From NCBI RefSeq assembly GCF_000445105.1, contig NZ_ATDP01000071.1:124001-188000 (forward strand): 64,000 bases of DNA, in the 5' to 3' direction. This DNA comes from Sphingobium lactosutens DS20 (GTDB lineage Bacteria > Pseudomonadota > Alphaproteobacteria > Sphingomonadales > Sphingomonadaceae). Made by a program: the position numbers and the translations under genes. The notes under the pieces were generated by a model. The model saw only the letters and a program-made list of their open reading frames with translations, had not been told where the DNA came from and searched no databases. Position 1 is the first letter of the stretch. Every line of letters begins with the position of its first letter. This document shows, one piece after another, positions 55,869-63,503 of this stretch.

Positions 55869-57287
55869 TCACAGCTGGCCGTTCACATATTTCATCAGCG
55901 TGTTCTGGAACTGGCGGATCTGGATTTCCTGATAATTGGCCAGCTCGACGCGATTGTTGGGGCTGGATCTGAGGCCCACCTGCACGAACGGCAGGTTTTC
56001 CATATCCTGTTCGAACACATCGCCCAATATGCCCAGTTCCGGCGCTTCGGTCCATTTCTGGTCGAGCGACAGGAATTTCATCTTCGGCGCCTTGGGCGGG
56101 GTTTCGCCGGGCGGTACGCGGGTGATGATGCGCACCTCCATCAGGCAATGGTCGACATCATGCCAGGGACGCCAGCGATAGACGATATTGGGCTGAAACC
56201 CGCCCCAGGGCGACCAGTTGGGAAAGACATTGTAGAGGATGGCGTCCATCATCTCGGCGTCAGACGCATGGCTGACGTCATGGCCGAACATCTTGGTCGT
56301 GGTCGCGCGCAGACTTTCGCCCAGCGCCTCACGCGCGGTCTTCCCCTCGGGCACCTTGACGTTATAGCCGCCCTCGGGCGCCGCATCGCCTTCATAATTG
56401 TCCGAAGACCGGCCATTATATTTGACGAATTCATCGACGATCCACTGCTGCGACTTGCCCTGGGGATCGATATGCGGCGACATGGTGCCAAAGGGCGTCA
56501 CCGTCAAATTCACATGGTCGCCATAGATATTGTACATCGAATTGGCGTCGCCGGTGAACGGCAGCAATTGGGGGTGCGTGACCACGGTGTGCCAGCTTTC
56601 CATGAAAGCCTCCATCACCACCTTCCAGTTCGCCTTGCACACCTTCCCCACCCAGATGGCGGTCGCGCATTCCTCATGCCGCCAGCGTTTGAAATGTTCG
56701 GGCATGGGGGCCAGAAATTCCTCGAGCGTGGGGCCATCCTTCGCCTCGCGCAGGAAGACATAACCGCCCCATCGGCCGACCGACACTTCGGCCAGATGCA
56801 TCGCATCGTCATTCAGATGCGAAAAATCCCAGCGGCAGGGAATAGTCTTGACGCTGCCATCATTATTCCAGGTGAAGCCGTGAAACGGGCATTGCAGCTG
56901 GGCCGACCAGCCATCCTTCGTCTTCAACTGTCGCCCGCGATGCAGGCAGACATTGTAAAACCCCTTGATCGATCCATCCTGCTGCCGGACCAGCAGGAAG
57001 CTTTTGCCGGCATTGTCGTAGACGACATGATCGCCCGGCTCGGGCAGTTCCTCTTCCCGCGCGGCGAATTGCCAGATGCGCGGCCACATTTTCTCCTTTT
57101 CCAGTTCGAAAAAGGCGGGGTCGGTATAGCGGCTGGCCGGGATCGGCTCCGACCCCAAATTCTCATATTCGTCGGTGTAGAGAAATTCGGGCACCGGATT
57201 GGTGTCCGCCGCCATAAGGTCGCGCACTGATGGGCCGGGGCACCGGGCCAGGGGTTCGCCTTTGATGCGCGGATCGCTCTCGGCCAT
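55869..57287 (-). CDS. Rieske non-heme iron oxygenase, alpha subunit
   Basis: 472 residues. Rieske ligands C114, H116, C133, H136 (CLHRGR ... CPFHGF); iron site MEAFMESWHTVVTHPQ with His233 and His238, and Glu230 at the bridging position. C-terminal part is longer than in the 46135 protein (about 35 residues more). No beta subunit nearby. CAGGAGAGAGCAAG precedes the ATG. Downstream of the SDR at 57387 (99 bp), with site c between them. Confidence 0.9.
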   Translation of the reverse strand: MAESDPRIKGEPLARCPGPSVRDLMAADTNPVPEFLYTDEYENLGSEPIPASRYTDPAFFELEKEKMWPRIWQFAAREEELPEPGDHVVYDNAGKSFLLVRQQDGSIKGFYNVCLHRGRQLKTKDGWSAQLQCPFHGFTWNNDGSVKTIPCRWDFSHLNDDAMHLAEVSVGRWGGYVFLREAKDGPTLEEFLAPMPEHFKRWRHEECATAIWVGKVCKANWKVVMEAFMESWHTVVTHPQLLPFTGDANSMYNIYGDHVNLTVTPFGTMSPHIDPQGKSQQWIVDEFVKYNGRSSDNYEGDAAPEGGYNVKVPEGKTAREALGESLRATTTKMFGHDVSHASDAEMMDAILYNVFPNWSPWGGFQPNIVYRWRPWHDVDHCLMEVRIITRVPPGETPPKAPKMKFLSLDQKWTEAPELGILGDVFEQDMENLPFVQVGLRSSPNNRVELANYQEIQIRQFQNTLMKYVNGQL

Positions 57288-57346
57288 GTCTTGCTCTCTC
57301 CTGTGACGGCTTTCGCGCCATGCTAGGCTTTATGGCGAGCCGATTG

Positions 57347-57366
57347 ACCTATGGTTAGCATCAGGT
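57347..57366. promoter_or_regulatory. Lux-box-like inverted repeat (site c) with -10-like box
   Basis: ACCTATGGTTAGCATCAGGT, 13 of 18 positions, with ACCT/AGGT outer arms. TAGCAT on the minus strand (57325-57320) begins exactly 21 nt away, and the start at 57287 is 59 nt from the site. Confidence 0.55.
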
Positions 57367-57386
57367 CGCGGCGCGGCGAAGGTCCT

Positions 57387-58151
57387 TCATTGCGCGACCA
57401 TGCCGCCATCGACCACGAACTCCGCGCCGGTGATATAGGCCGCCTCGTCCGAAGCGAGGAAGGCGACCATATTGCCGATATCCTTGGGCTCGCCCAGCTT
57501 GCGCATCGGGATCGCGGCGACCAGCTGGTCGTAGACGTCCTTGTTATCGGCGATCGCGACCTTTTGCATGTCGGTCCAGATCATGCCGGGATGGATGCTG
57601 TTGATGCGGATATTCTCGGCCGCTACTTCCAGCGCCACGCTCTTGGTGAAAAGGCGCACGCCCCCCTTGGACGCGCCATAGGCACCGCAGCCGGGCAGGC
57701 CGAACAGGCCGGCGACCGACGACAGGTTGATGATGGACCCGCCCTGCCCCTGCGCGCGCATCTGCGCCATCGCCATGCGCGTGCCCAGGAATACGCTGTC
57801 CAGATTGACCGATATCTGACGATGCCATTCGGCGGCCGTGATCTCGTTCATGTGGCGCAGCACCGCGATGCCCGCATTGTTGACCAGAATGTCGATCTTG
57901 CCGAATTCCGCGAGCACCGCGTCGCGCACGCTGTCCCACTGCGCTTCGTCCGTGACATCCTGCGTCATGGCCGCCGCCTTATGCCCGGCAGCCCGCAACT
58001 CCGCCGCGCGCGCCTCCACCGCCGCGCCGTCAAGATCGGTCAGGAACAGGCTTGCCCCCTGCGCCGCCATGATGCTGGCCCCGGCAAAGCCAAGGCCGCC
58101 CGCTGACGCCGCCCCCGTCACCAGCGCCACCTTGCCCGATAGGTCGATCAT
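57387..58151 (-). CDS. SDR-family oxidoreductase
   Basis: 254 residues. Cofactor motif TGAASAGGLGFAGAS (one residue longer than classical), NNAG, NLSSVAGLFGLPGCGA, YGASKGG, C-terminal AEFVVDGGMVAQ. Divergent from the Rieske gene at 58317, upstream of that at 55869. Likely dehydrogenates the hydroxylated product; inferred from neighbourhood. Confidence 0.88.
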   Translation of the reverse strand: MIDLSGKVALVTGAASAGGLGFAGASIMAAQGASLFLTDLDGAAVEARAAELRAAGHKAAAMTQDVTDEAQWDSVRDAVLAEFGKIDILVNNAGIAVLRHMNEITAAEWHRQISVNLDSVFLGTRMAMAQMRAQGQGGSIINLSSVAGLFGLPGCGAYGASKGGVRLFTKSVALEVAAENIRINSIHPGMIWTDMQKVAIADNKDVYDQLVAAIPMRKLGEPKDIGNMVAFLASDEAAYITGAEFVVDGGMVAQ

Positions 58152-58237
58152 GTCACTCTCCGTCCGTTTCTGTAAGGCGGAAGGCTAAGATCGCGCGCCG
58201 TCCCGGCAACTAGCCATAATCACAGAAAATGCGCCTG

Positions 58238-58257
58238 ACCTATGACTGTCCAGAGTT
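58238..58257. promoter_or_regulatory. Lux-box-like inverted repeat (site b) with -10-like box
   Basis: ACCTATGACTGTCCAGAGTT: left arm 9 of 9, total 14 of 18. TAGCCT at 58279-58284 follows after exactly 21 nt, and the start at 58317 is 59 nt downstream. An in-frame ATG at 58242 lies inside the site, so it is not the real start. Confidence 0.6.
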
Positions 58258-58316
58258 CCGCCGCCGCGCCCGGCGCGCTAGCCTGCACGTCAAATCAGAT
58301 CAGGGTAGAGGTGCGC

Positions 58317-59495
58317 ATGGGCTATCATGAAACCATCGGCGACGAAGCCGCCAAGATGCTGGAATATGTCGAAAACGGCACGACCGACAGCGCCGAAACG
58401 CCGATGGAGGTGCCCGCGTCCGCTTACACCGATCCGGCCCATTTCGACCGCGAGATGGCGACCATCTTCCACAGGCTGCCCCTGCTTGCCGCGCTGACCG
58501 CCGAAATGCCCAATCCAGGCGATTACAAGGCGATGGACCTGATGGGCAAGCCCGTCCTAATCACTCGCCGCACCGACGGCAGCGTGGCCGCGATGCTGAA
58601 CGTGTGCAGCCATCGCGGCATGATCCTGACGCCCGAAGGGCATGGCAACAAGAAACGCTTTTCCTGCCCCTATCATGCCTGGACCTTCGCCAATGACGGC
58701 AAGCTCGTCGGCGTCGCGGAACCCGGCAAGTTCGGCCCCGTCTGCAAGGAGGAACGCGGCCTCAAGACCCTGCCCTGCGCGGAGGCGGGCGGCATCATCT
58801 GGGTCAGCCTGTCGCACGACGCCGACATTGACATCGAAAAGCATCTGGGCGGAATGCTGGACGACCTTGACGCCTATGACCTTGCCAACTGGCATTATTG
58901 CGGATCGCGGCGCATCCATGGCGCGAACTGGAAAATCGCCTATGACGGCTATCTGGAAGGCTATCATTTCGCCGCCGCGCACCCGGAAACCATCCATCCG
59001 CGCACCTTTTCCAACATCATGCACTTCACCGCCTTTGGCCCGCACATGCGCGTTGGTTATCCGCAGGTGTCGATCAAGGAGAAACTGGGGGCCGAACCGC
59101 GCGAACGCTGGGGGCATATCGAAAATAGCGGCTATGATTTCGTGCGGACGATCTTCCCCAACGTGTCGATCTTCTTCGCGCCGGAAATCACGCAGGTGGC
59201 GCAACTCATTCCCGGGCCGACGCCCGACCGGAACACCACGAACCTGCTGTTCATCCGGCGCGAACCGCCGCGCGATGCGGAGGATGCGGCGGGCATCGAA
59301 ACCATGATGGACTGGCTGAGCGATGTCGTCGACCGGGAGGATTATGGCGTCGGCCTGCAAGTGCAGAAGGGGCTGGAATCCGGCGCGCTCTCATCGGTGA
59401 TCTTTGGCCGGAACGAGCGCGGCAACCAGTATTTCCACAAATATGTCGACTATCTGATCGCAAACGACGCCGACGCCCCGCCGCCGGTCCTGTGA
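58317..59495 (+). CDS. Rieske non-heme iron oxygenase, alpha subunit
   Basis: 392 residues from MGYHETIGDE. Rieske ligands C97, H99, C117, H120 (CSHRGM ... CPYHAW); iron site YDGYLEGYHFAAAHPE with His217 and His222, and Glu214 bridging. The protein is shorter than the other two Rieske enzymes. No beta subunit. Followed 31 nt later by the MDR gene on the same strand, so probably an operon. Confidence 0.9.
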   Translation: MGYHETIGDEAAKMLEYVENGTTDSAETPMEVPASAYTDPAHFDREMATIFHRLPLLAALTAEMPNPGDYKAMDLMGKPVLITRRTDGSVAAMLNVCSHRGMILTPEGHGNKKRFSCPYHAWTFANDGKLVGVAEPGKFGPVCKEERGLKTLPCAEAGGIIWVSLSHDADIDIEKHLGGMLDDLDAYDLANWHYCGSRRIHGANWKIAYDGYLEGYHFAAAHPETIHPRTFSNIMHFTAFGPHMRVGYPQVSIKEKLGAEPRERWGHIENSGYDFVRTIFPNVSIFFAPEITQVAQLIPGPTPDRNTTNLLFIRREPPRDAEDAAGIETMMDWLSDVVDREDYGVGLQVQKGLESGALSSVIFGRNERGNQYFHKYVDYLIANDADAPPPVL

Positions 59496-59526
59496 TCCGC
59501 ATCCCATCAAAAAACTGGAACCATCC

Positions 59527-60576
59527 ATGAAGAATCGCCGCATCGTTCTGGCATCGCATCCCCATGGCGTTCCTGCGCCCGACAATTTCCGCCTGGTCGA
59601 AGAGGATATTCGACCCTTGGCCGATGGCGAGGTGCGCACGCGCAATCGGGTCTTTGCGATCGATCCTGCGATCCGCGGCCTGCTGGACGAAGGGGACGGC
59701 ACCTATCTTCCCTCCGTGCCGCTGGGCGGCCTTATCCCCACGATGGTGCTGGGAGAGGTCGTCGAATCGCGCAACCCGGCCTTTGCCGTAGGCGACCATG
59801 CGCGCGGGTTCATCGGCTGGGAGGAACAGAGCATCATCGCGGCGGACAATTTCGCCTGCGAAAATGTGAAGATCGACCCGACGATGCCGCTGACCGCCTA
59901 TATGGGGGCGCTGGGCTGGTCGGGGATCACCGCCTATGTCGGCCTCAAGCGGATCGGCGAGATGAAGGCGGGCGACACCGTCGTGGTGAGCGCTGCGGCG
60001 GGCGCGGTGGGCAGCGTCGCCGGACAGGTGGCGCGCCTGGCCGGATGCCGCGCTGTCGGCATCGCCAGCACCGACAAGATTGCCGAAGTGACCGGGGATC
60101 TGCGCTATGACGCGGCGGTCGACTACAAGGCCGCCGATGATCTGGGCGCAGCGGTGCGCGAAGCCTGCGGCGACAAGGGCGCGGACATTTATTTCGACAA
60201 TGTGGGCGGCCGCATCCTCGACACGATGCTGATGAACATGGCCGATTTCGGCCGCATCGTCGTGTGCGGCATGGTCGCCAATTACAACAGCCAGAATGAT
60301 CCCTACCCCATCCGCAATTTGTGGCAGGTGCTGGTCAACCGCATCACCATGCGGGGATTCCTGGCCTATGAGCATCTCGACATGCTGGAGGAGGCCCAGC
60401 AGCAACTGGGCGACTGGATCAGGACAGGAGCGCTGCGGGCGACGGAAAATGTCGCGACGGGAATCGAAAGCGCGCCTGACGCCTTCATCCGGCTGATGTC
60501 GGGGCAGACGCGCGGCAAGACCATCGTGCGGCTGGACCCCGACGTCACGACGCTGGATGGCTTCGCCCCCGTTTGA
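59527..60576 (+). CDS. MDR-family NADP-dependent oxidoreductase
   Basis: 349 residues. Zinc-free medium-chain reductase: IDPAIRGLLDEGDGTYLPSV, LGWSGITAYVGLKRIGEMKA, VSAAAGAVGSVAGQVARLAG, YFDNVGGRILDTMLMNMADF and YNSQNDPYPIRNLWQVLVNR. Closely resembles the paralogue at 48379 in motif order. Operon with the Rieske gene at 58317. Convergent with the VOC gene (21 bp apart). Confidence 0.88.
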   Translation: MKNRRIVLASHPHGVPAPDNFRLVEEDIRPLADGEVRTRNRVFAIDPAIRGLLDEGDGTYLPSVPLGGLIPTMVLGEVVESRNPAFAVGDHARGFIGWEEQSIIAADNFACENVKIDPTMPLTAYMGALGWSGITAYVGLKRIGEMKAGDTVVVSAAAGAVGSVAGQVARLAGCRAVGIASTDKIAEVTGDLRYDAAVDYKAADDLGAAVREACGDKGADIYFDNVGGRILDTMLMNMADFGRIVVCGMVANYNSQNDPYPIRNLWQVLVNRITMRGFLAYEHLDMLEEAQQQLGDWIRTGALRATENVATGIESAPDAFIRLMSGQTRGKTIVRLDPDVTTLDGFAPV

Positions 60577-60597
60577 CCGGGGGCCAAGGCGGGCGCC

Positions 60598-61059
60598 TCA
60601 GGCGCCGCTCAGCCAATGGTCGATCACGGGCTTCAAGTCCGTCGACACCAGTTCGATCAGCAGCGCGCCGTCCGGGGACAGAAGATAGGCGATGACGCCA
60701 TAGCCCTGATCCGGCGCGGCATTGGCGGCCTTGACGCTCCATCCGGCCTCGACCAGCCAGTCGGCATCGCCCTTCAGATCCTGCGTCCAAACGCCGACAT
60801 GACGGGCATGGGTGGCGTTTGCAGGGTCGTAGAACGGCCCCTGCCCCTGCACCAGTTCCAGGTGCGGCGCCTGCCCCACCGAATAGGTCGCCCGCACCCG
60901 CAGCGTGTGCGCGCCCGCCTCCGGCGTCCAGAATGGCAGCGGATCGAAATCACGCACCGGCGCGAATTTCAGCCCAAGGTCGCGGCCAAAATCGGCCACC
61001 GCCTTGTCGACATCCGCCACCGCAATGCCATTATGATGTATGTTCGTCAGATCGACCAT
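60598..61059 (-). CDS. VOC-superfamily (glyoxalase-like) protein
   Basis: 153 residues with a betaalphabetabetabeta pair: NIHHNGIAVADVDKAVADFG, LELVQGQGPFYDP, HVGVWTQDLKGDADWLVEAG, LLSPDGALLIELVST. Possible metal ligands His, Glu and Glu; could be an epimerase (methylmalonyl-CoA epimerase-like), isomerase or lyase. Divergent from the acyl-CoA dehydrogenase operon, with site e in between. Confidence 0.82.
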   Translation of the reverse strand: MVDLTNIHHNGIAVADVDKAVADFGRDLGLKFAPVRDFDPLPFWTPEAGAHTLRVRATYSVGQAPHLELVQGQGPFYDPANATHARHVGVWTQDLKGDADWLVEAGWSVKAANAAPDQGYGVIAYLLSPDGALLIELVSTDLKPVIDHWLSGA

Positions 61060-61081
61060 GACCCTCTCCTGTCGCTATAGG

Positions 61082-61101
61082 GATGATGGCTTGTCACAGG
61101 G
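61082..61101. promoter_or_regulatory. Lux-box-like inverted repeat (site e)
   Basis: GATGATGGCTTGTCACAGGG: right arm 8 of 9, left arm 4 of 9; 12 of 18 overall. The 11-mer CTTGTCACAGG is shared exactly with site a. 22 nt from the VOC start, 100 nt before the 16-codon frame at 61202. Confidence 0.45.
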
Positions 61102-61201
61102 GCAGGCCGCAAGAGGCAAGCTGGCAGCTTTGGCAGGTGCATGCGCCGCCCCGCGGCGACATGACGAAGCTGGCAGCGAGACCTATCGGGAGAGAAAAGG
61201 G

Positions 61202-61252
61202 ATGGAGAGCAGCAGATCGACGCCGGTTCGGCCGCATGGGGCCGCGTTGTGA
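61202..61252 (+). CDS. 16-codon leader frame coupled to the acyl-CoA dehydrogenase gene
   Basis: ATG with GGGAGAG 7 nt upstream encodes MESSRSTPVRPHGAAL; its TGA stop overlaps the GTG start of the acyl-CoA dehydrogenase gene (61249) by 4 nt. The dehydrogenase GTG itself has only a weak ribosome site, so this short frame may drive translation by coupling. No amino-acid run suggests attenuation. May also be fortuitous. Confidence 0.35.
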   Translation: MESSRSTPVRPHGAAL

Positions 61253-62433
61253 GCGGGATCGGGCCGGAGCGCACCGCCGCCCTTGCCGCAAAGGTCGAGG
61301 CTTTCGTGCGCGACACCGTCATTCCCTATGAACGCGATCCACGCCGCGACCATCATGGCGCACCGACCGAGGAACTGGTCGAGGAACTGAAGGAACACGC
61401 GCGCGCGGCCGACGTGCTGACGCCCCATATCCTGCCCGACGGCAGCCATCTGACGCAGCGTGAAACCGCCGTCGTGCTGACCGCTTCGGGCCTGTCCCCG
61501 CTCGGTCCCCTCGCCTGCAACACGGCTGCGCCCGACGAGGGCAATATGTATCTGCTGGGCAAGGTCGGCAGCCCGGACATTCAGGCGCGTTTCCTCAAGC
61601 CCTTGGTCGAAGGGCGCGCGCGATCGGCCTTCTTCATGACCGAACCCGACGGCGGGGCAGGCTCCGACCCGTCGATGATGCAGACCCATTGCCATCAGGA
61701 CGGCAATCACTGGGTCATCAACGGACGCAAGACCTTCATCACCGGCGCGCAGGGCGCGAAGGTCGGCATCATCATGGCCAAATCGGACGATGGCGCCTGC
61801 ATGTTCCTCACTGATCTGCCCCACCCCGCCATCCGCATCGACCGGGTGCCCAACACCATCGACAATTCGATGCCGGGGGGCCATGCGACCATCACCATCG
61901 ACAATCTGCGCGTGCCCGCCGACCAGATGCTGGGCAACAGCGGCGAAGGCTTCCAATATGCGCAGGTGCGCCTCAGCCCCGCCCGCCTGTCCCATTGCAT
62001 GCGCTGGCGCGGCGCGTGCATCCGCGCCCATGAAATCGCAACAGATTACGCCAACCGTCGCATGGCGTTCGGCAAGACCCTGATCGACCATGAAGGCGTC
62101 GGCTTCATGCTGGCCGAAAACATGATCGACCTCAAACAGTCCGAACTGATGATCGACTGGTGCGCCGGCGTGCTGGATGGCGGATCGCTGGGCACCGCCG
62201 AAAGCTCGATGGCGAAGGTTGCGGTGTCCGAAGCGCTGATGCGGGTCGCTGACCGCTGCGTCCAGGTGATGGGCGGCATGGGCGTCACCGCCGACACCAT
62301 CGTCGAACAGGTGTTTCGCGAAATTCGCGCCTTCCGCATCTATGACGGCCCCACCGAAGTGCATAAGTGGAGCCTGGCGAAGAAGATCAAGCGCGACTGG
62401 AAAGCGGCGCAGGCCGGCTCGGGCGTGGCATGA
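61249..62433 (+). CDS. Acyl-CoA dehydrogenase, ACAD10/11- and LvaC-like
   Basis: 394 residues, GTG start. FFMTEPDGGAGSDPSMMQTH, VINGRKTFITGAQGAKVGII, VMGGMGVTADTIVEQVFREI, RAFRIYDGPTEVHKWSLAKK. The last motif has Asp (YDG) where most family members have the catalytic Glu. It overlaps by 4 nt the kinase gene at 62430; this dehydrogenase-kinase pairing matches mammalian ACAD10/11 fusions and bacterial LvaC/LvaA, which turn 4-hydroxyacyl-CoA into 2-enoyl-CoA through a phosphorylated intermediate. That role is inferred. Confidence 0.88.
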   Translation: MSGIGPERTAALAAKVEAFVRDTVIPYERDPRRDHHGAPTEELVEELKEHARAADVLTPHILPDGSHLTQRETAVVLTASGLSPLGPLACNTAAPDEGNMYLLGKVGSPDIQARFLKPLVEGRARSAFFMTEPDGGAGSDPSMMQTHCHQDGNHWVINGRKTFITGAQGAKVGIIMAKSDDGACMFLTDLPHPAIRIDRVPNTIDNSMPGGHATITIDNLRVPADQMLGNSGEGFQYAQVRLSPARLSHCMRWRGACIRAHEIATDYANRRMAFGKTLIDHEGVGFMLAENMIDLKQSELMIDWCAGVLDGGSLGTAESSMAKVAVSEALMRVADRCVQVMGGMGVTADTIVEQVFREIRAFRIYDGPTEVHKWSLAKKIKRDWKAAQAGSGVA

Positions 62434-63503
62434 GCGGCACGGGGCAGGACGCCAATGCCGGGACCATCCCCGTGCGCGACGCCCACCGCTTCGATGAGGC
62501 GGCTCTGGCGCGCTGGATGGACAGCCACGTCGCAGGCTTTGCAGGCCCGATCCAGGTCGAACAGTTCAAGGGCGGCCAGTCCAACCCGACCTACAAGCTG
62601 ACGACGCCGGGGCGAACCTATGTCCTGCGGCGCAAGCCGCCGGGCGAATTGCTCAGGGGCGCACATGCCGTCGAACGCGAAGCGCGCGTGCTGATCGCGC
62701 TGGGCCGGGCCGGCTATCCAGTCGCCCATGTCCATGGCCTGTGCACTGACGACGCGGTCATCGGCAGCTGGTTCTATGTCATGGACATGGTCGAAGGGCG
62801 TATTTTCTGGGACGCGGCCTTTCCCGAAATCCATAAGGACGAACGCGCCGCCTATTTTGCCGCCATGAACGCGACCCTGGCGCAGCTTCATCGTTTCGAT
62901 CCTGAGACGGTAGGACTTGGCGACTATGGCCGTCCGGGCAATTATTTCGAACGGCAGATCGCCCGCTGGTCCAGGCAATATCTAGAGGATGAGGCTGCCG
63001 GGCGCGATCCGGGCATGGACAGGCTGATCGAATGGCTCCCGACAGCAATCCCGCCCGGGGATGAAACCCGGATCGTTCATGGCGATTTCCGGTGCGACAA
63101 TATGATCTTCCACCCGACGCAGCCACGCGTGCTGGCGGTGCTTGACTGGGAATTGTCGACCCTGGGCCACCCGCTTGCCGATTTTGCCTATCATGCGATG
63201 ATGTACCGCATGCCGCCCGACATCGTCGCGGGGCTGGGCGGCGCCGATCCGCGTCCCCTCGGCATCCCGACCGAGGAGGATTATCGCGCGGCCTATTGCC
63301 GCAATGTGGGCCGCGCGCCGATCCCGGATGCGGACTATGCCTTTTATATCGCTTTCAATTTCTTCCGGATGGCGGCAATCTTTCACGGCATAAAGGGCCG
63401 GGTGATCCGCGGCACGGCGGCATCGGTCCACGCGCGTGAGCGGGCCGAGCGCCTGCCGCAGTTGATTGCCCTGGCGGTGGAGATGATGGAGGCGTGCCGA
63501 TGA
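62430..63503 (+). CDS. Aminoglycoside phosphotransferase-like kinase, LvaA/ACAD10-kinase type
   Basis: 357 residues. QFKGGQSNPTYKLTTPGRTY (nucleotide loop), VLRRKPPGELLRGAHAVERE with the Lys, IVHGDFRCDNMIFHP (HGD...N catalytic loop, near 216) and AVLDWELSTLGHPLADFAYH (metal Asp). Family members next to acyl-CoA dehydrogenases phosphorylate 4-hydroxyacyl-CoA. The ATG overlaps the dehydrogenase stop (ATGA) and its stop overlaps the next start. Confidence 0.9.
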   Translation: MSGTGQDANAGTIPVRDAHRFDEAALARWMDSHVAGFAGPIQVEQFKGGQSNPTYKLTTPGRTYVLRRKPPGELLRGAHAVEREARVLIALGRAGYPVAHVHGLCTDDAVIGSWFYVMDMVEGRIFWDAAFPEIHKDERAAYFAAMNATLAQLHRFDPETVGLGDYGRPGNYFERQIARWSRQYLEDEAAGRDPGMDRLIEWLPTAIPPGDETRIVHGDFRCDNMIFHPTQPRVLAVLDWELSTLGHPLADFAYHAMMYRMPPDIVAGLGGADPRPLGIPTEEDYRAAYCRNVGRAPIPDADYAFYIAFNFFRMAAIFHGIKGRVIRGTAASVHARERAERLPQLIALAVEMMEACR

